Source: an uncultured Eubacteriales bacterium (GTDB lineage Bacteria; Bacillota; Clostridia; Monoglobales; Monoglobaceae). Taken from it: 21,836 bases of DNA. The notes beneath the pieces were generated by a model, which did not search any database, was not told where the DNA came from, and saw nothing but the letters and a program-made list of their open reading frames with translations. Positions within the stretch are counted from its first letter, which is position 1, and the number at the start of each line of letters is the position of its first letter. The stretch spans positions 1 to 21,836 of the forward strand of contig CAJKEB010000030.1 of the NCBI GenBank assembly GCA_905198865.1. Reading direction: 5' to 3'. The position numbers and the translations under genes are program-made. Shown one piece after another: positions 14,469-21,836 of the stretch.

Positions 14469-15254
14469 TTATACACTACCGAAGATTGTGCTCACAACAG
14501 CAAGCACCTCACGAAGATAGCACGGCACAGTGTTGTACCATGTTGTTTTTCCGTGCGCATGGGTGGTTTCAAGCCCTGTTAATTCCGCGTTATAAACCGC
14601 CCTGAATACATGAAAATCATTCGTCAGAACGGTAACCCTGTACGAATTCTCCCCGAATATACCGTCAAGGATCTCTTTCGAAAATGTCATATTTTCATAT
14701 GTGCTTGTCGCCGCTTCTTCTTTGATTATTCTCGACGGGTCAACACCATTTTCAATCAGATACTTTTCCATCGCAGCCGCCTCTGTCACCGTTTCCTGAA
14801 ACCCTTTACCGCCGCTTACCACAATTAAGGCATTTTTGTTTTTCTCCGCATATTCTATTGCAGCGTCAAGGCGGTTGACAAGCGGTGTACTCGGATAATC
14901 GCCGTGAACTGCGCAGCCCAGAACAATCAACGCCTCCTCGTCATATCCGGCATTATCAGCATTGCCGTACACGGCAAGAAATACCGCCGCAGCGGCAAAA
15001 ACACACAAGCCAAGAATTATAACATATTTGATAATCCTCAGTACGCCATGTCTTGTAACGGCGCTTATTTTATTGAAGAAAATCCCGTAAGCCGCAAAAA
15101 ACACGCCAAACAGTCCTGTCATTACAGTCCCCAAATCAAAGTTCACGTATATAACCAAAAATGCCGTCCACAAAATCAGTACCGCTCCGGCAGTAAGCAG
15201 CACCGCACGCAATGCTATACCCCCAGCTCTACTTTTTTCTCTATCGTTTATCAT
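14469..15254 (-). CDS. YdcF/SanA/ElyC-family membrane protein (DUF218)
   Basis: The 261 residues begin with three predicted membrane helices (about 12-32, 38-52 and 64-88), followed by a DUF218 domain outside or at the membrane: ALIVLGCAVHGDYPSTPLVNR, IVVSGGKG, EAAAMEKYLIENGVDPSRI, ATSTYENM and VTVLTNDFHVFRA. The spacing of GGxG, the ENM motif and the NDFH motif is typical of the family. Members (SanA, ElyC) act in envelope integrity or lipid-linked precursor metabolism, but the reaction is not established. AGAGG is 8 nt before ATG 15254. It stands alone between its own extended -10 promoter and the infC promoter; no clear T-rich terminator is seen after it. Confidence 0.85.
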   Translation of the reverse strand: MINDREKSRAGGIALRAVLLTAGAVLILWTAFLVIYVNFDLGTVMTGLFGVFFAAYGIFFNKISAVTRHGVLRIIKYVIILGLCVFAAAAVFLAVYGNADNAGYDEEALIVLGCAVHGDYPSTPLVNRLDAAIEYAEKNKNALIVVSGGKGFQETVTEAAAMEKYLIENGVDPSRIIKEEAATSTYENMTFSKEILDGIFGENSYRVTVLTNDFHVFRAVYNAELTGLETTHAHGKTTWYNTVPCYLREVLAVVSTIFGSV

Positions 15255-15295
15255 AAGTAATACCTCTTTTGTAAAATCATAATATATGCAGGTTT

Positions 15296-15304
15296 ATTAT
15301 AACA
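15296..15304 (-). promoter_or_regulatory. Extended -10 promoter for the DUF218 gene
   Basis: On the minus strand TGTTATAAT reads as an extended -10 (TG-N-TATAAT), 41 nt before the ATG. The -35 region is T-rich (TTCTTG at 17 nt) and poor, which extended -10 promoters tolerate. Confidence 0.5.
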
Positions 15305-15349
15305 TAAAAAATCAAAAACAAGAAACATTTTTCTAAAATATTTTTATGT

Positions 15350-15391
15350 AAAGCAAAAAAGCCGATTACCGGAAATTTCGGTAATCGGCTT
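15350..15391 (-). terminator. Terminator of the transketolase operon
   Basis: A perfect 13-bp stem (AAGCCGATTACCG at 15359-15371, CGGTAATCGGCTT at 15379-15391) with a 7-nt loop is followed on the minus strand by six T. It lies 36 nt past the stop codon of the C-terminal subunit. Confidence 0.92.
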
Positions 15392-15426
15392 GCATTATTC
15401 ATATAAGCTTATGCCTTCATTTATAC

Positions 15427-16377
15427 TTACGCCTTCATTGCAATAGCGGATTTTGCCTTTGCGGCGATTGTCTTTGCGTCAAGACCGTACATCTCAAGAA
15501 GCGGATACGGCTTTCCTGAACGACCGAATACATCCTCTGTGCCGACTCTCTGCATCGGAACAGGTGCGTTCTCAACCAATACTTCAGCAACCGCGCTGCC
15601 GAGACCACCCAGAATGTTATGCTCCTCAGCCGTAACGATTGCGCCCGTCTCTTTTGCAGCCTTGATAATTATATCCTTATCAATCGGCTTGATTGTGGGC
15701 ATGTTGATAACTCTTGCACTGATACCCTCAGCTGCGAGAATTTCCTTTGCTTCAATACAGTCGGGAACAAGCAGACCTGTACCGATAAGAGTAACGTCTG
15801 TACCGTCTGAAAGCTCAACGCCCTTACCAATCTCGAACTTATAGTTCTCATCAAAAATAACCGGAACCGCAAGACGGCCGAATCTCAGATAAACAGGACC
15901 GTCATAGTCGATAGCAGCCTTAACTGCGAGATTAGCCTCAACAGCGTCAGCCGGGTTTAAGATAACCATGCCCGGAATTGTACGCATAAGACCGAGGTCC
16001 TCAAGGCACTGGTGCGAAGCGCCGTCCTCACCTACGGAAATACCGGCATGTGTTGCGCCGATTTTCACATTAAGGTGCGGATAGCCGATTGAGTTTCTGA
16101 TCTGCTCAAACGCGCGGCCTGCCGCAAACATAGCAAACGAGCTTGCGAAAACAATCTTTCCGCAGGTCGAAATACCCGCAGCGGTAGCCATCATGTTTCC
16201 CTCGGCAATACCTGTATTAATAAATCTTTCGGGATATGTCTTTTTAAATCCATCAGTCTTTGTTGACTTTGAGAGGTCGGCGTCCATAACGACAATTCGA
16301 GGGTCGCTGCCGTATTCAACCAAAGCGTCGCCGTAAGCCTGTCGTGTAGCAACTTTGTCTCCGATATTATATTTCAT
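15427..16377 (-). CDS. Transketolase, C-terminal subunit
   Basis: This is the second half of a split transketolase, which moves two-carbon units between ketose and aldose phosphates in the non-oxidative pentose phosphate pathway. The 316 residues hold the pyrimidine-binding domain of thiamine diphosphate (TGIAEGNMMATAAGIS with its activating Glu; FASSFAMFAAGRAFEQIRNSI; THAGISVGEDGASHQ) and the C-terminal transketolase domain (about 190-316, DVTLIGTG...AEEHNILGGLGSAVAE). Its ATG overlaps the stop of the N-terminal subunit gene (TAATG), so the two are translationally coupled in the expected 1:1 ratio. Split transketolases are usual in Clostridia and archaea. DXS-like enzymes share these domains, but the split form and motif spacing favour transketolase. 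Confidence 0.95.
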   Translation of the reverse strand: MKYNIGDKVATRQAYGDALVEYGSDPRIVVMDADLSKSTKTDGFKKTYPERFINTGIAEGNMMATAAGISTCGKIVFASSFAMFAAGRAFEQIRNSIGYPHLNVKIGATHAGISVGEDGASHQCLEDLGLMRTIPGMVILNPADAVEANLAVKAAIDYDGPVYLRFGRLAVPVIFDENYKFEIGKGVELSDGTDVTLIGTGLLVPDCIEAKEILAAEGISARVINMPTIKPIDKDIIIKAAKETGAIVTAEEHNILGGLGSAVAEVLVENAPVPMQRVGTEDVFGRSGKPYPLLEMYGLDAKTIAAKAKSAIAMKA

Positions 16378-17225
16378 TATTTGTCACCTCCGAGTTCTTC
16401 GATATAAGCGTCCAGTTCAGAAATAGCCTGCGCATACTGCTCGTCATTCGGAGCTGCGCCGTGCCAAGCTGCCTGACCTTCCATGAACGATACGCCCTTA
16501 CCCTTTGTTGACTTAGCTAAGATAAGCGTAGGCATACCCTTTGTCTGCTTAGCTTCCTCAACAGCAGCCTCAATCTGATTGAAGTCATGCGCATCAATCT
16601 GAATTACATGCCAGTTGAACGCTTCAAACTTCTTGTCAATCGGAAGTGAGTTCATAACCTTTGTAATATCACCGTCAATCTGCAATCCGTTGAAGTCAAG
16701 GAACGCAGTGAGATTGTCAAGCTTGTAATGCGCTGCAAACATAGCAGCCTCCCACACCTGACCTTCTTCAATTTCACCGTCGCCGAGAGCGGTGTAAACA
16801 CGGTAATCCTTGCCATCAAGCTTGCCGGCAAGAGCCATGCCGTTTGCGCAGCTGATACCCTGACCGAGTGAACCGGTAGACATATCAACGCCGTTAATCT
16901 TCTTCATATCAGGATGACCCTGAAGATAGCTGTCAATGCTTCTGAAGCCCTTGATATCCTCCTTAGGAATAAAGCCTCTCTCAGCCAGAATACCGTATAG
17001 TGCCGGTGAACAGTGACCCTTTGACAGAACAAATCTGTCTCTGTCAGGGTTCTTAGCGTCAGTCGGGTCAACATTCATTGCCTTAAAATACAGATATGTA
17101 AGGATATCGGCAACCGAAAGTGAACCGCCCGGATGTCCGGCGCCTGCGCTGTGAACGGCTTCAAGAGCCATTTTTCTCACATGAGCAGCGTGGATTTGCA
17201 AATCTTTTACTTCTTGTGAATCCAT
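16377..17225 (-). CDS. Transketolase, N-terminal subunit
   Basis: It carries the diphosphate-binding half of the enzyme. The 282 residues show GHPGGSLSVADILTYLYF, DRFVLSKGHCSPALYGIL (substrate and cofactor His), the metal-binding GDGEIEEGQVWEA with DFNGLQIDG (GDG...N motif) and KSTKGKGVSFMEG near the end. GGGGAAAT lies before the ATG. With the next gene it forms a complete transketolase. Its substrates link xylose and arabinose use to glycolysis, which is reasonable in an organism with a pectin-degrading enzyme nearby, but no shared transcript with that gene is seen. Confidence 0.96.
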   Translation of the reverse strand: MDSQEVKDLQIHAAHVRKMALEAVHSAGAGHPGGSLSVADILTYLYFKAMNVDPTDAKNPDRDRFVLSKGHCSPALYGILAERGFIPKEDIKGFRSIDSYLQGHPDMKKINGVDMSTGSLGQGISCANGMALAGKLDGKDYRVYTALGDGEIEEGQVWEAAMFAAHYKLDNLTAFLDFNGLQIDGDITKVMNSLPIDKKFEAFNWHVIQIDAHDFNQIEAAVEEAKQTKGMPTLILAKSTKGKGVSFMEGQAAWHGAAPNDEQYAQAISELDAYIEELGGDK

Positions 17226-17267
17226 TTCTTATTTCCCCTTTGTTATATTAAAATATTTTTTTGTTAA

Positions 17268-17296
17268 ATTATACAGTTTTCAGCTCCTGCCAAAAA
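17268..17296 (-). promoter_or_regulatory. Possible promoter of the transketolase genes
   Basis: A perfect TATAAT (17268-17273, minus strand) lies 42 nt before the start codon. The matching -35 position (17291-17296) reads TTTTTG, a poor fit, so the assignment rests on the -10 box alone. The 205-nt gap up to the lyase terminator is AT-rich and holds nothing else that I can support. Confidence 0.35.
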
Positions 17297-17380
17297 CTTA
17301 CTCTTGTTATAAGTTTAACACATTAATTATACTTTTTCAATAGTTTTTTACTCAATTTATGTTAAATTTATAAAATAATT

Positions 17381-17420
17381 ACATAAAAAAGCGGCAGCAT
17401 TGCAAATACAATCCTGCCGC
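17381..17420 (-). terminator. Terminator of the pectate lyase gene
   Basis: GCGGCAG (17391-17397) pairs with CTGCCGC (17414-17420), and an inner ATTG/CAAT pair extends the stem past one C-C mismatch. On the minus strand it is followed by TTTTTT. It begins 10 nt past the stop codon. Confidence 0.9.
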
Positions 17421-17430
17421 AATTAAAAAA

Positions 17431-20400
17431 TTACTTCACATTGCTGTACGGTCTAAGAGTTTCTTTCGACCAGAGATAAAATCTTATATCTGAATACGCT
17501 TTATTGAATGTTTCGCTGATGCTGTATTCATTCATTGATTTTTCAATAACAACCGTCTTGATTTCGGCAAGCATACCGTTCTCGTCATACGCCGCTGCCA
17601 TGAACAAAACACCGCCCGAATCATTTGTGTTCATAATCTTTGCGGTCACTGCACTGCCGCTGACACTTGGCTCCTCTGAATAGTATACGCCTTCATTGAC
17701 TATAGGCGTTGCAGTCGGCGCAGGTGTCGGTTTAGCTGTAGCAGTTGGCGCAGACGGTTTGGCGGTTGCTGTTGGCGACGCAGGCTTTGCTGTAGCAGTT
17801 GGCGCAGACGGTTTGGCGGTTGCTGTCGGCACAGGCGTTGCCGTAGGTTGGGCAGTTGCTGTAGCTGCCGGTGTTGCTGATGGCTCAGGTTCACTTGTTG
17901 GTGCCGGAACTCCCGTCGGTCTTGGAGTAGGTGAGGTGTCATCCTGCTTTGGCTGTTCCGATGTACACACAATTTTCACATTATCAAGATATATCCAGCG
18001 TTTTGTGTTGCTTATCGACGTCTGAACAGTGAGGCTGCTTATATCCTCTGCTGATGCGGTTGTTTTATACCCCTCGCTTAATATGGTGTATTCATCTGCT
18101 GCATCTTCTTTTATATACGCCGATGCAGTCTTGTTATCCATATCAAAATCAAGTTTTAGATTATACCAATTCTTTTTTACAGGAGTAACTTCATTATTGG
18201 GGGTCGCCGACGCAGATTCACCATCGCAGTATGCAAAATACTTGCTTCCATCAAGCCCTATTCCGGAAACGATTGCACCCGTATTATCTCGCAGAGTCAG
18301 GAACTGCATCTTGCTGCCAAAATCGGTAAAACATACGTCTGCCGTCAGCTCAAATCTTCCGCCGGTTTGCTCCTTAATCGGTATAACAAGCTGAGCCGCG
18401 GCAGAGCTGGAGGTATCGCTCAAAAATACAGTCTTATCACTTTCGTTTCCTTCGGTACGCAACTTATAATATGCAGTGATACCTGTATCTTCCTCACGTT
18501 CTCCTCCGGTTGCGAGGTAATAATATGGGGTACTGTCGGTCTTGTCCTTTTTTTGTATCAGCGAAGCATCGGCTGTACCATCATTAAAGTCAAAATCCGC
18601 CAGCGTATCAGTCACGATTTCAGTCGGCACAAGCACAAGTGAATTCAAGGCACCTTCAAGCATTGCGACAGCAGTCTCAACCTCTGCATCAGTCGCATTA
18701 TCATCGTCAAATACCGTCTGAGCGCTGTCGAATGCATTTTGCAGTGCCGCACGGCTCGCATTTGTATACTTCGCGTTATATATATAACCGCTCGCTTCGT
18801 AAAGCTTGTTCTTGAGCACCGCTTTATAATCACGCACAAGCGCTTCTATTGCACCTCTGAGCTTATTCGCCGCAGCATCAACCTCTGACTGTGTCGGATA
18901 CAATGCACCTGCTGTTGACTGAGCTTCCAGAAGCGCGTCGCTTAACACTGACCACGACTCAGATGTATACTCACTCTCTTTAAGAGCCTTTGCCTGTATA
19001 ATCAGATCATTAAGCTCTGTTCTGTCGGCAATCTCTACGTCACTCGGAGTCACAACTGCGTTTGCATACGCTTCTATATTAAAATAACCCTCAGAATTCT
19101 TTTCAAGAGCATCAGAAGCATCATTCTTATTAAGTCCATTCTTGTCCTCCCACTCATCAGGAATGCCGTCGCCGTCGGTATCGGTCTGCTTTGTGCCGCT
19201 AAGCTGCGGCCATGCCGCCGGGTCTGAATTGTTGGTCGGCGGATCAAGCAAATTACCGGGGAAGTTTAAAAGTCCGTTCGTTCCAACCGTTCCGGTGCCG
19301 TTTAACGCATCATTCACAAGACGCGTGTCAACACTATCGCGCCTGTGGCTCACACCCGCGTATTTTATTATATCATCAAACGCCGTTTTCGCTTCAGTTG
19401 TAGTTATCGGATAGTCCTTTATATACTCCATATGTGATGCCATATCCGCATCGCTTGTGTTGCTCTCGTCATAGTCTATAAGCTTATACGCTGTGGCATC
19501 GTTATAGCCAATCACGCCAAGCTTATTATCATCGTTCATCTGTTCCGCCTTGCTGCTCGCCTTTATCGGCTCATAGTAGTTTCCCGCAATGGCAAGGTCG
19601 GTTGACCAGCCCGTTTTACCTGCGACGCCAAGTTTATCTGACGGCGTTAGACTCATCTGATAAAATCTGTTTTTTGCTGTTGATGCCGGTCCTTCTTTGT
19701 AATAGTTACCGACCAGATTTACACGCGTAAGATTTTCACCGCCGTACGAATTGCTCACACCCCAGTTATACATAACATTGTTGCGCACATCTGTAAGGCT
19801 CTCCTTGTCGTCTGTCTTGTTATATGTACTAACGTTTGAGCTAGTGGCAATACGAGGGAAACGACCCTTGCAGTTTGCCCAGAGATTGTGGTGAAACGCC
19901 AAATTTATACCTCCGACAAGCCCGCCGTAGCTGTGCTCCTGCCAATCGTTTCCGTTCTCAACATGAATTGACTTGTTAAGCCCCTCGCCTATTATACACC
20001 ATTGAATAGTGGCGTCCTTAACGGCGTACACGCTACAGCACTCATCCGTTGACCATGACATACTGCAGTGATCAATAATAAAGTTGCTCGCATTCTTTGC
20101 GCAGAACGCATCCTCCGGGTCACGCACTCCTGAATTAAGAAAATCAAGGACAGCCTGTGCGGTGTTAAGCTCCTGAGTCTCATTAGGAGTGCCCATACGA
20201 AATCTTATATAACGCAATATTATATTCTGTCCTGTCAGGTATGTATCCGAACCTTTTATGCATATTCCGTCACCTGGCGCGGTCTGACCAAGTATAGTCA
20301 AATTCTTTTGGCTTATAGAAAGCTGACTTTCAAGCTTGATAGTACCCGCAACATCAAACACTATTATTCTGTTATCCTTTGACACCGCATCGCGGAGCGA

Positions 20401-20628
20401 GCCTGTGCCGCTGTCGTTCAAATTAGTCACATGGTATATTTCAGGCGCAGACGCCGCTCTCGCGCCTGTTGCGTACATACCGCCGCCCTCTGCACCGGGA
20501 AACGCAGGAAGATTACCGGCAGCAGCTTCAACAGCCGCGCTTTCATCTTCGGGCTGAACAGCAAAAACCGAACACGACATACAAATCAGCATAACTGCAC
20601 TGATAAATAAAGCAATAACTTTTCTCAT
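17431..20628 (-). CDS. Secreted multidomain pectate lyase (PL1-like)
   Basis: Cleaves de-esterified pectin by beta-elimination outside the cell. The 1065 residues start with a signal peptide (1 to about 23, cut after VFA). A parallel beta-helix lyase domain follows (about 40-470): FPGAEGGGMYATGAR, YHVTNLNDSGTGSLRDAVS, IIDHCSMSWSTDECCSVY and FHHNLWANCKGRFPRI (about 245-260), the last matching the catalytic Arg region of PL1. A calcium-binding DTDGDGIPDEWE segment lies at about 480-495. Two FIVAR-like three-helix repeats follow (about 533-663), then a jelly-roll, LamG-like domain (about 673-889), a Thr/Ala/Pro linker (about 894-976) and a C-terminal beta domain of about 85 residues. I see no SLH, dockerin or LPXTG anchor. 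GGAGGAG precedes the ATG. No promoter is visible in the 57-nt gap upstream, so it may be read through from the membrane protein gene. Confidence 0.92.
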   Translation of the reverse strand: MRKVIALFISAVMLICMSCSVFAVQPEDESAAVEAAAGNLPAFPGAEGGGMYATGARAASAPEIYHVTNLNDSGTGSLRDAVSKDNRIIVFDVAGTIKLESQLSISQKNLTILGQTAPGDGICIKGSDTYLTGQNIILRYIRFRMGTPNETQELNTAQAVLDFLNSGVRDPEDAFCAKNASNFIIDHCSMSWSTDECCSVYAVKDATIQWCIIGEGLNKSIHVENGNDWQEHSYGGLVGGINLAFHHNLWANCKGRFPRIATSSNVSTYNKTDDKESLTDVRNNVMYNWGVSNSYGGENLTRVNLVGNYYKEGPASTAKNRFYQMSLTPSDKLGVAGKTGWSTDLAIAGNYYEPIKASSKAEQMNDDNKLGVIGYNDATAYKLIDYDESNTSDADMASHMEYIKDYPITTTEAKTAFDDIIKYAGVSHRRDSVDTRLVNDALNGTGTVGTNGLLNFPGNLLDPPTNNSDPAAWPQLSGTKQTDTDGDGIPDEWEDKNGLNKNDASDALEKNSEGYFNIEAYANAVVTPSDVEIADRTELNDLIIQAKALKESEYTSESWSVLSDALLEAQSTAGALYPTQSEVDAAANKLRGAIEALVRDYKAVLKNKLYEASGYIYNAKYTNASRAALQNAFDSAQTVFDDDNATDAEVETAVAMLEGALNSLVLVPTEIVTDTLADFDFNDGTADASLIQKKDKTDSTPYYYLATGGEREEDTGITAYYKLRTEGNESDKTVFLSDTSSSAAAQLVIPIKEQTGGRFELTADVCFTDFGSKMQFLTLRDNTGAIVSGIGLDGSKYFAYCDGESASATPNNEVTPVKKNWYNLKLDFDMDNKTASAYIKEDAADEYTILSEGYKTTASAEDISSLTVQTSISNTKRWIYLDNVKIVCTSEQPKQDDTSPTPRPTGVPAPTSEPEPSATPAATATAQPTATPVPTATAKPSAPTATAKPASPTATAKPSAPTATAKPTPAPTATPIVNEGVYYSEEPSVSGSAVTAKIMNTNDSGGVLFMAAAYDENGMLAEIKTVVIEKSMNEYSISETFNKAYSDIRFYLWSKETLRPYSNVK
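17735..17826. repeat. Tandem repeat coding the Thr/Ala/Pro linker of the lyase
   Basis: A 38-nt stretch is repeated exactly at 17735-17772 and 17789-17826, a 54-bp period made of 27-bp half-units, each coding nine residues of the type TATAKPSAP or TATAKPASP. Further degenerate units extend from about 17700 to 17900. Such an in-frame repeat can gain or lose units by slippage without breaking the gene. Confidence 0.8.
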
Positions 20629-20685
20629 AATTTTCTCCTCCGGATTATTGTTCTGTTTCAGACTGTTTTCGCCTTCCGCATGGAC

Positions 20686-21630
20686 TTACTTTTTATTTAG
20701 CTTTCGCCTTAAAAGTCTGTTTTCTTTTTCTTCCTGTTTTCTTTCACGCTTTTTTGCAAGCTCCTCTTTCTGCGCTTTCAGCGCCGCCTCGGTGGCTTCT
20801 ATTTCCTCTTCCGTCTTGAGCTGAGGGATAAAGCTTGCGACAAATCTGTTCCTGCCGCGATTCTTGATATAGATCAGTCCAATAACCGAAAATACCACGG
20901 CGCCGATACAGTTGACTATGAGATCCTTCATTGTATCTATCAAGCCCAAATCAAGGTAAGCGTTGTTAATAACCCAATCCTGCGGAACTCCGTCTATTGT
21001 TCCGCTGATAACGGTTTTTGTTACATCTTTAATCAAAATCGGATCATTAAGTCCGCTCGGATTAATCAAAACCGACGATACATTGCCGACAAGCCAATCC
21101 TTTTGCATATCCGTCAGAAAGAACTGATCGGCTGTATATTCGAAAAACTCCCAGAGTACGCCTATTGTCATTGAAAAACAAAACGCAACAAATGCAACAA
21201 ACAGCGGCGACAAATTAATATGAAAATGGGGATCCTGATTAAGTATATCAATCATGGCAAATCCGATTGCCGCCATCATAAATCCGTTAATCGTGTGAAG
21301 TATCGTATCCCAATACGGAATAATAGTATAGAAGCTTTGAATTTCGCCGAGTATTTCCGCGGCGAATATAAAGAACATAATCACAGCCTCAAGCGCAAGC
21401 GGCAGACGTATATTCAAATGTCTGTCAACAAACGCCGGAATCATGAACAAAACAAGCGTCATAACGCACACAAAAACATTGTTATAATTACCGAGGAAAA
21501 ACTGTCTGATCATAACGATTACAACCAAAATACTAAGCACCAAGTGAATAATTTGGCGCTGCTTCAGCTTCTGCGGCTTTGACATATCAGTCAATTTATC
21601 TGTATTTTCATTCTTTTGTCGCCCTAACAT
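20686..21630 (-). CDS. Six-helix membrane protein of unknown function
   Basis: I do not recognise this 314-residue protein with certainty. It has about six hydrophobic segments (about 27-47, 50-68, 74-95, 108-130, 139-163 and 230-252), a polar loop of some 65 residues between the fifth and sixth, and a strongly charged Lys/Glu-rich tail (about 268-314) that may form a coiled coil in the cytoplasm. Conserved-looking polar residues lie within helices: WDTILHTINGF and GVLWEFFEYTAD. These recall the YjdF/DUF2238 group of small membrane proteins, a weak resemblance. AAGGAAGA precedes the ATG. It lies 57 nt upstream of the pectate lyase with no terminator between, so the two may share a transcript; nothing else ties it to pectin use. 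Confidence 0.75.
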   Translation of the reverse strand: MLGRQKNENTDKLTDMSKPQKLKQRQIIHLVLSILVVIVMIRQFFLGNYNNVFVCVMTLVLFMIPAFVDRHLNIRLPLALEAVIMFFIFAAEILGEIQSFYTIIPYWDTILHTINGFMMAAIGFAMIDILNQDPHFHINLSPLFVAFVAFCFSMTIGVLWEFFEYTADQFFLTDMQKDWLVGNVSSVLINPSGLNDPILIKDVTKTVISGTIDGVPQDWVINNAYLDLGLIDTMKDLIVNCIGAVVFSVIGLIYIKNRGRNRFVASFIPQLKTEEEIEATEAALKAQKEELAKKRERKQEEKENRLLRRKLNKK

Positions 21631-21667
21631 ATTACATCTTCCTTACCTAAATTAAATATATAAATTA

Positions 21668-21696
21668 ATTATAACAAATTAAATTATCAAAGTCAA
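21668..21696 (-). promoter_or_regulatory. Promoter of the membrane protein (and perhaps pectate lyase) unit
   Basis: On the minus strand TTGACT (21691-21696) and TATAAT (21668-21673) are separated by 17 nt. The -10 box ends about 37 nt before the ATG at 21630. It is the only convincing promoter upstream of the lyase on this strand. Confidence 0.7.
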
Positions 21697-21770
21697 CAAA
21701 AATACACAGCATGAAAACAACTTCGATTTTTTATTATAAATTCACCTAAGAAGACGAAATAATTATTTTC

Positions 21771-21799
21771 TTGTATTTTCGTATGTAATATGATATAAT
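21771..21799 (+). promoter_or_regulatory. Plus-strand promoter for a gene beyond the window
   Basis: TTGTAT (21771-21776), 17 nt, then TATAAT (21794-21799). It points out of the window. A G-rich ACGGGGGG at 21823-21830 could be the ribosome binding site of a gene starting just past the end. It is divergent from the membrane protein promoter. Confidence 0.55.
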
Positions 21800-21836
21800 T
21801 ATACAAAATTTACCGGACAAATACGGGGGGTACGAG

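Noticed and set aside
17700..17900. Tandem repeats that might suggest a CRISPR array
   Set aside because: The units are in frame inside a large secreted protein, code for a Thr/Ala/Pro linker and have no unique spacers between them. The long plus-strand Gly/Val frame at 17696-18025 is only their shadow.

Overview
The window looks like chromosomal DNA from an anaerobic clostridial Firmicute, probably a gut member of the Oscillospirales/Monoglobales type. Four things suggest this: the gene orders infC-rpmI-rplT, dprA-topA-trmFO and radA-carD-ispD/F; the strong AGGAGG ribosome binding sites; the split two-gene transketolase; and a large secreted pectate lyase with FIVAR-like and Pro/Thr-rich modules. 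The genus cannot be fixed from sequence alone. Nothing indicates a large mobile element: almost every gene is a housekeeping gene with intact motifs.

Layout. 1-45: the edge of a palindromic repeat. 105-3257 (minus): a family 2 membrane glycosyltransferase followed by glmS, which ends at a strong terminator. 3420-6740 (plus): radA, a CarD-family regulator and a fused ispDF. 6741-7145: no conventional gene, but a compact convergent two-RNA module with a 24-residue hydrophobic peptide, which is the best candidate for an undescribed system here. 7146-12739 (minus): a SpoU-type rRNA methyltransferase, dprA, topA and trmFO, tightly packed and probably one operon. 12849-14406 (minus): infC-rpmI-rplT behind a strong promoter and an L20-leader-like attenuator. 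14469-15254 (minus): a YdcF/SanA-type membrane protein. 15354-17225 (minus): the two transketolase subunits, translationally coupled. 17385-21696 (minus): a six-TM membrane protein of unknown function followed by the pectate lyase. 21771-21836: a plus-strand promoter for a gene beyond the window.

How the genes fit together. Several act in translation and its accuracy (IF3, L35, L20, an rRNA methyltransferase, the tRNA m5U54 enzyme TrmFO) and several in DNA topology, recombination and uptake (TopA, RadA, DprA). GlmS supplies glucosamine-6-phosphate for UDP-GlcNAc, and the adjacent processive-type glycosyltransferase could use such a sugar (inference). The pectate lyase opens extracellular pectin, and transketolase handles the pentose phosphates that plant polysaccharides yield (pathway knowledge, not direct linkage).

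The main finding is at 6759-7077. Two perfect sigma-70 promoters (TTGACA, 17 nt, TATAAT) face each other. The minus-strand RNA encodes a 24-residue single-helix peptide behind a perfect Shine-Dalgarno sequence, and its stop codon lies inside a hairpin that can terminate both RNAs. The two RNAs start with the same 12-mer and carry a complementary 8-mer, and the peptide mRNA has a second Shine-Dalgarno plus an anti-Shine-Dalgarno. Together these are the features of a type I toxin-antitoxin locus; I do not recognise the peptide as a named family.
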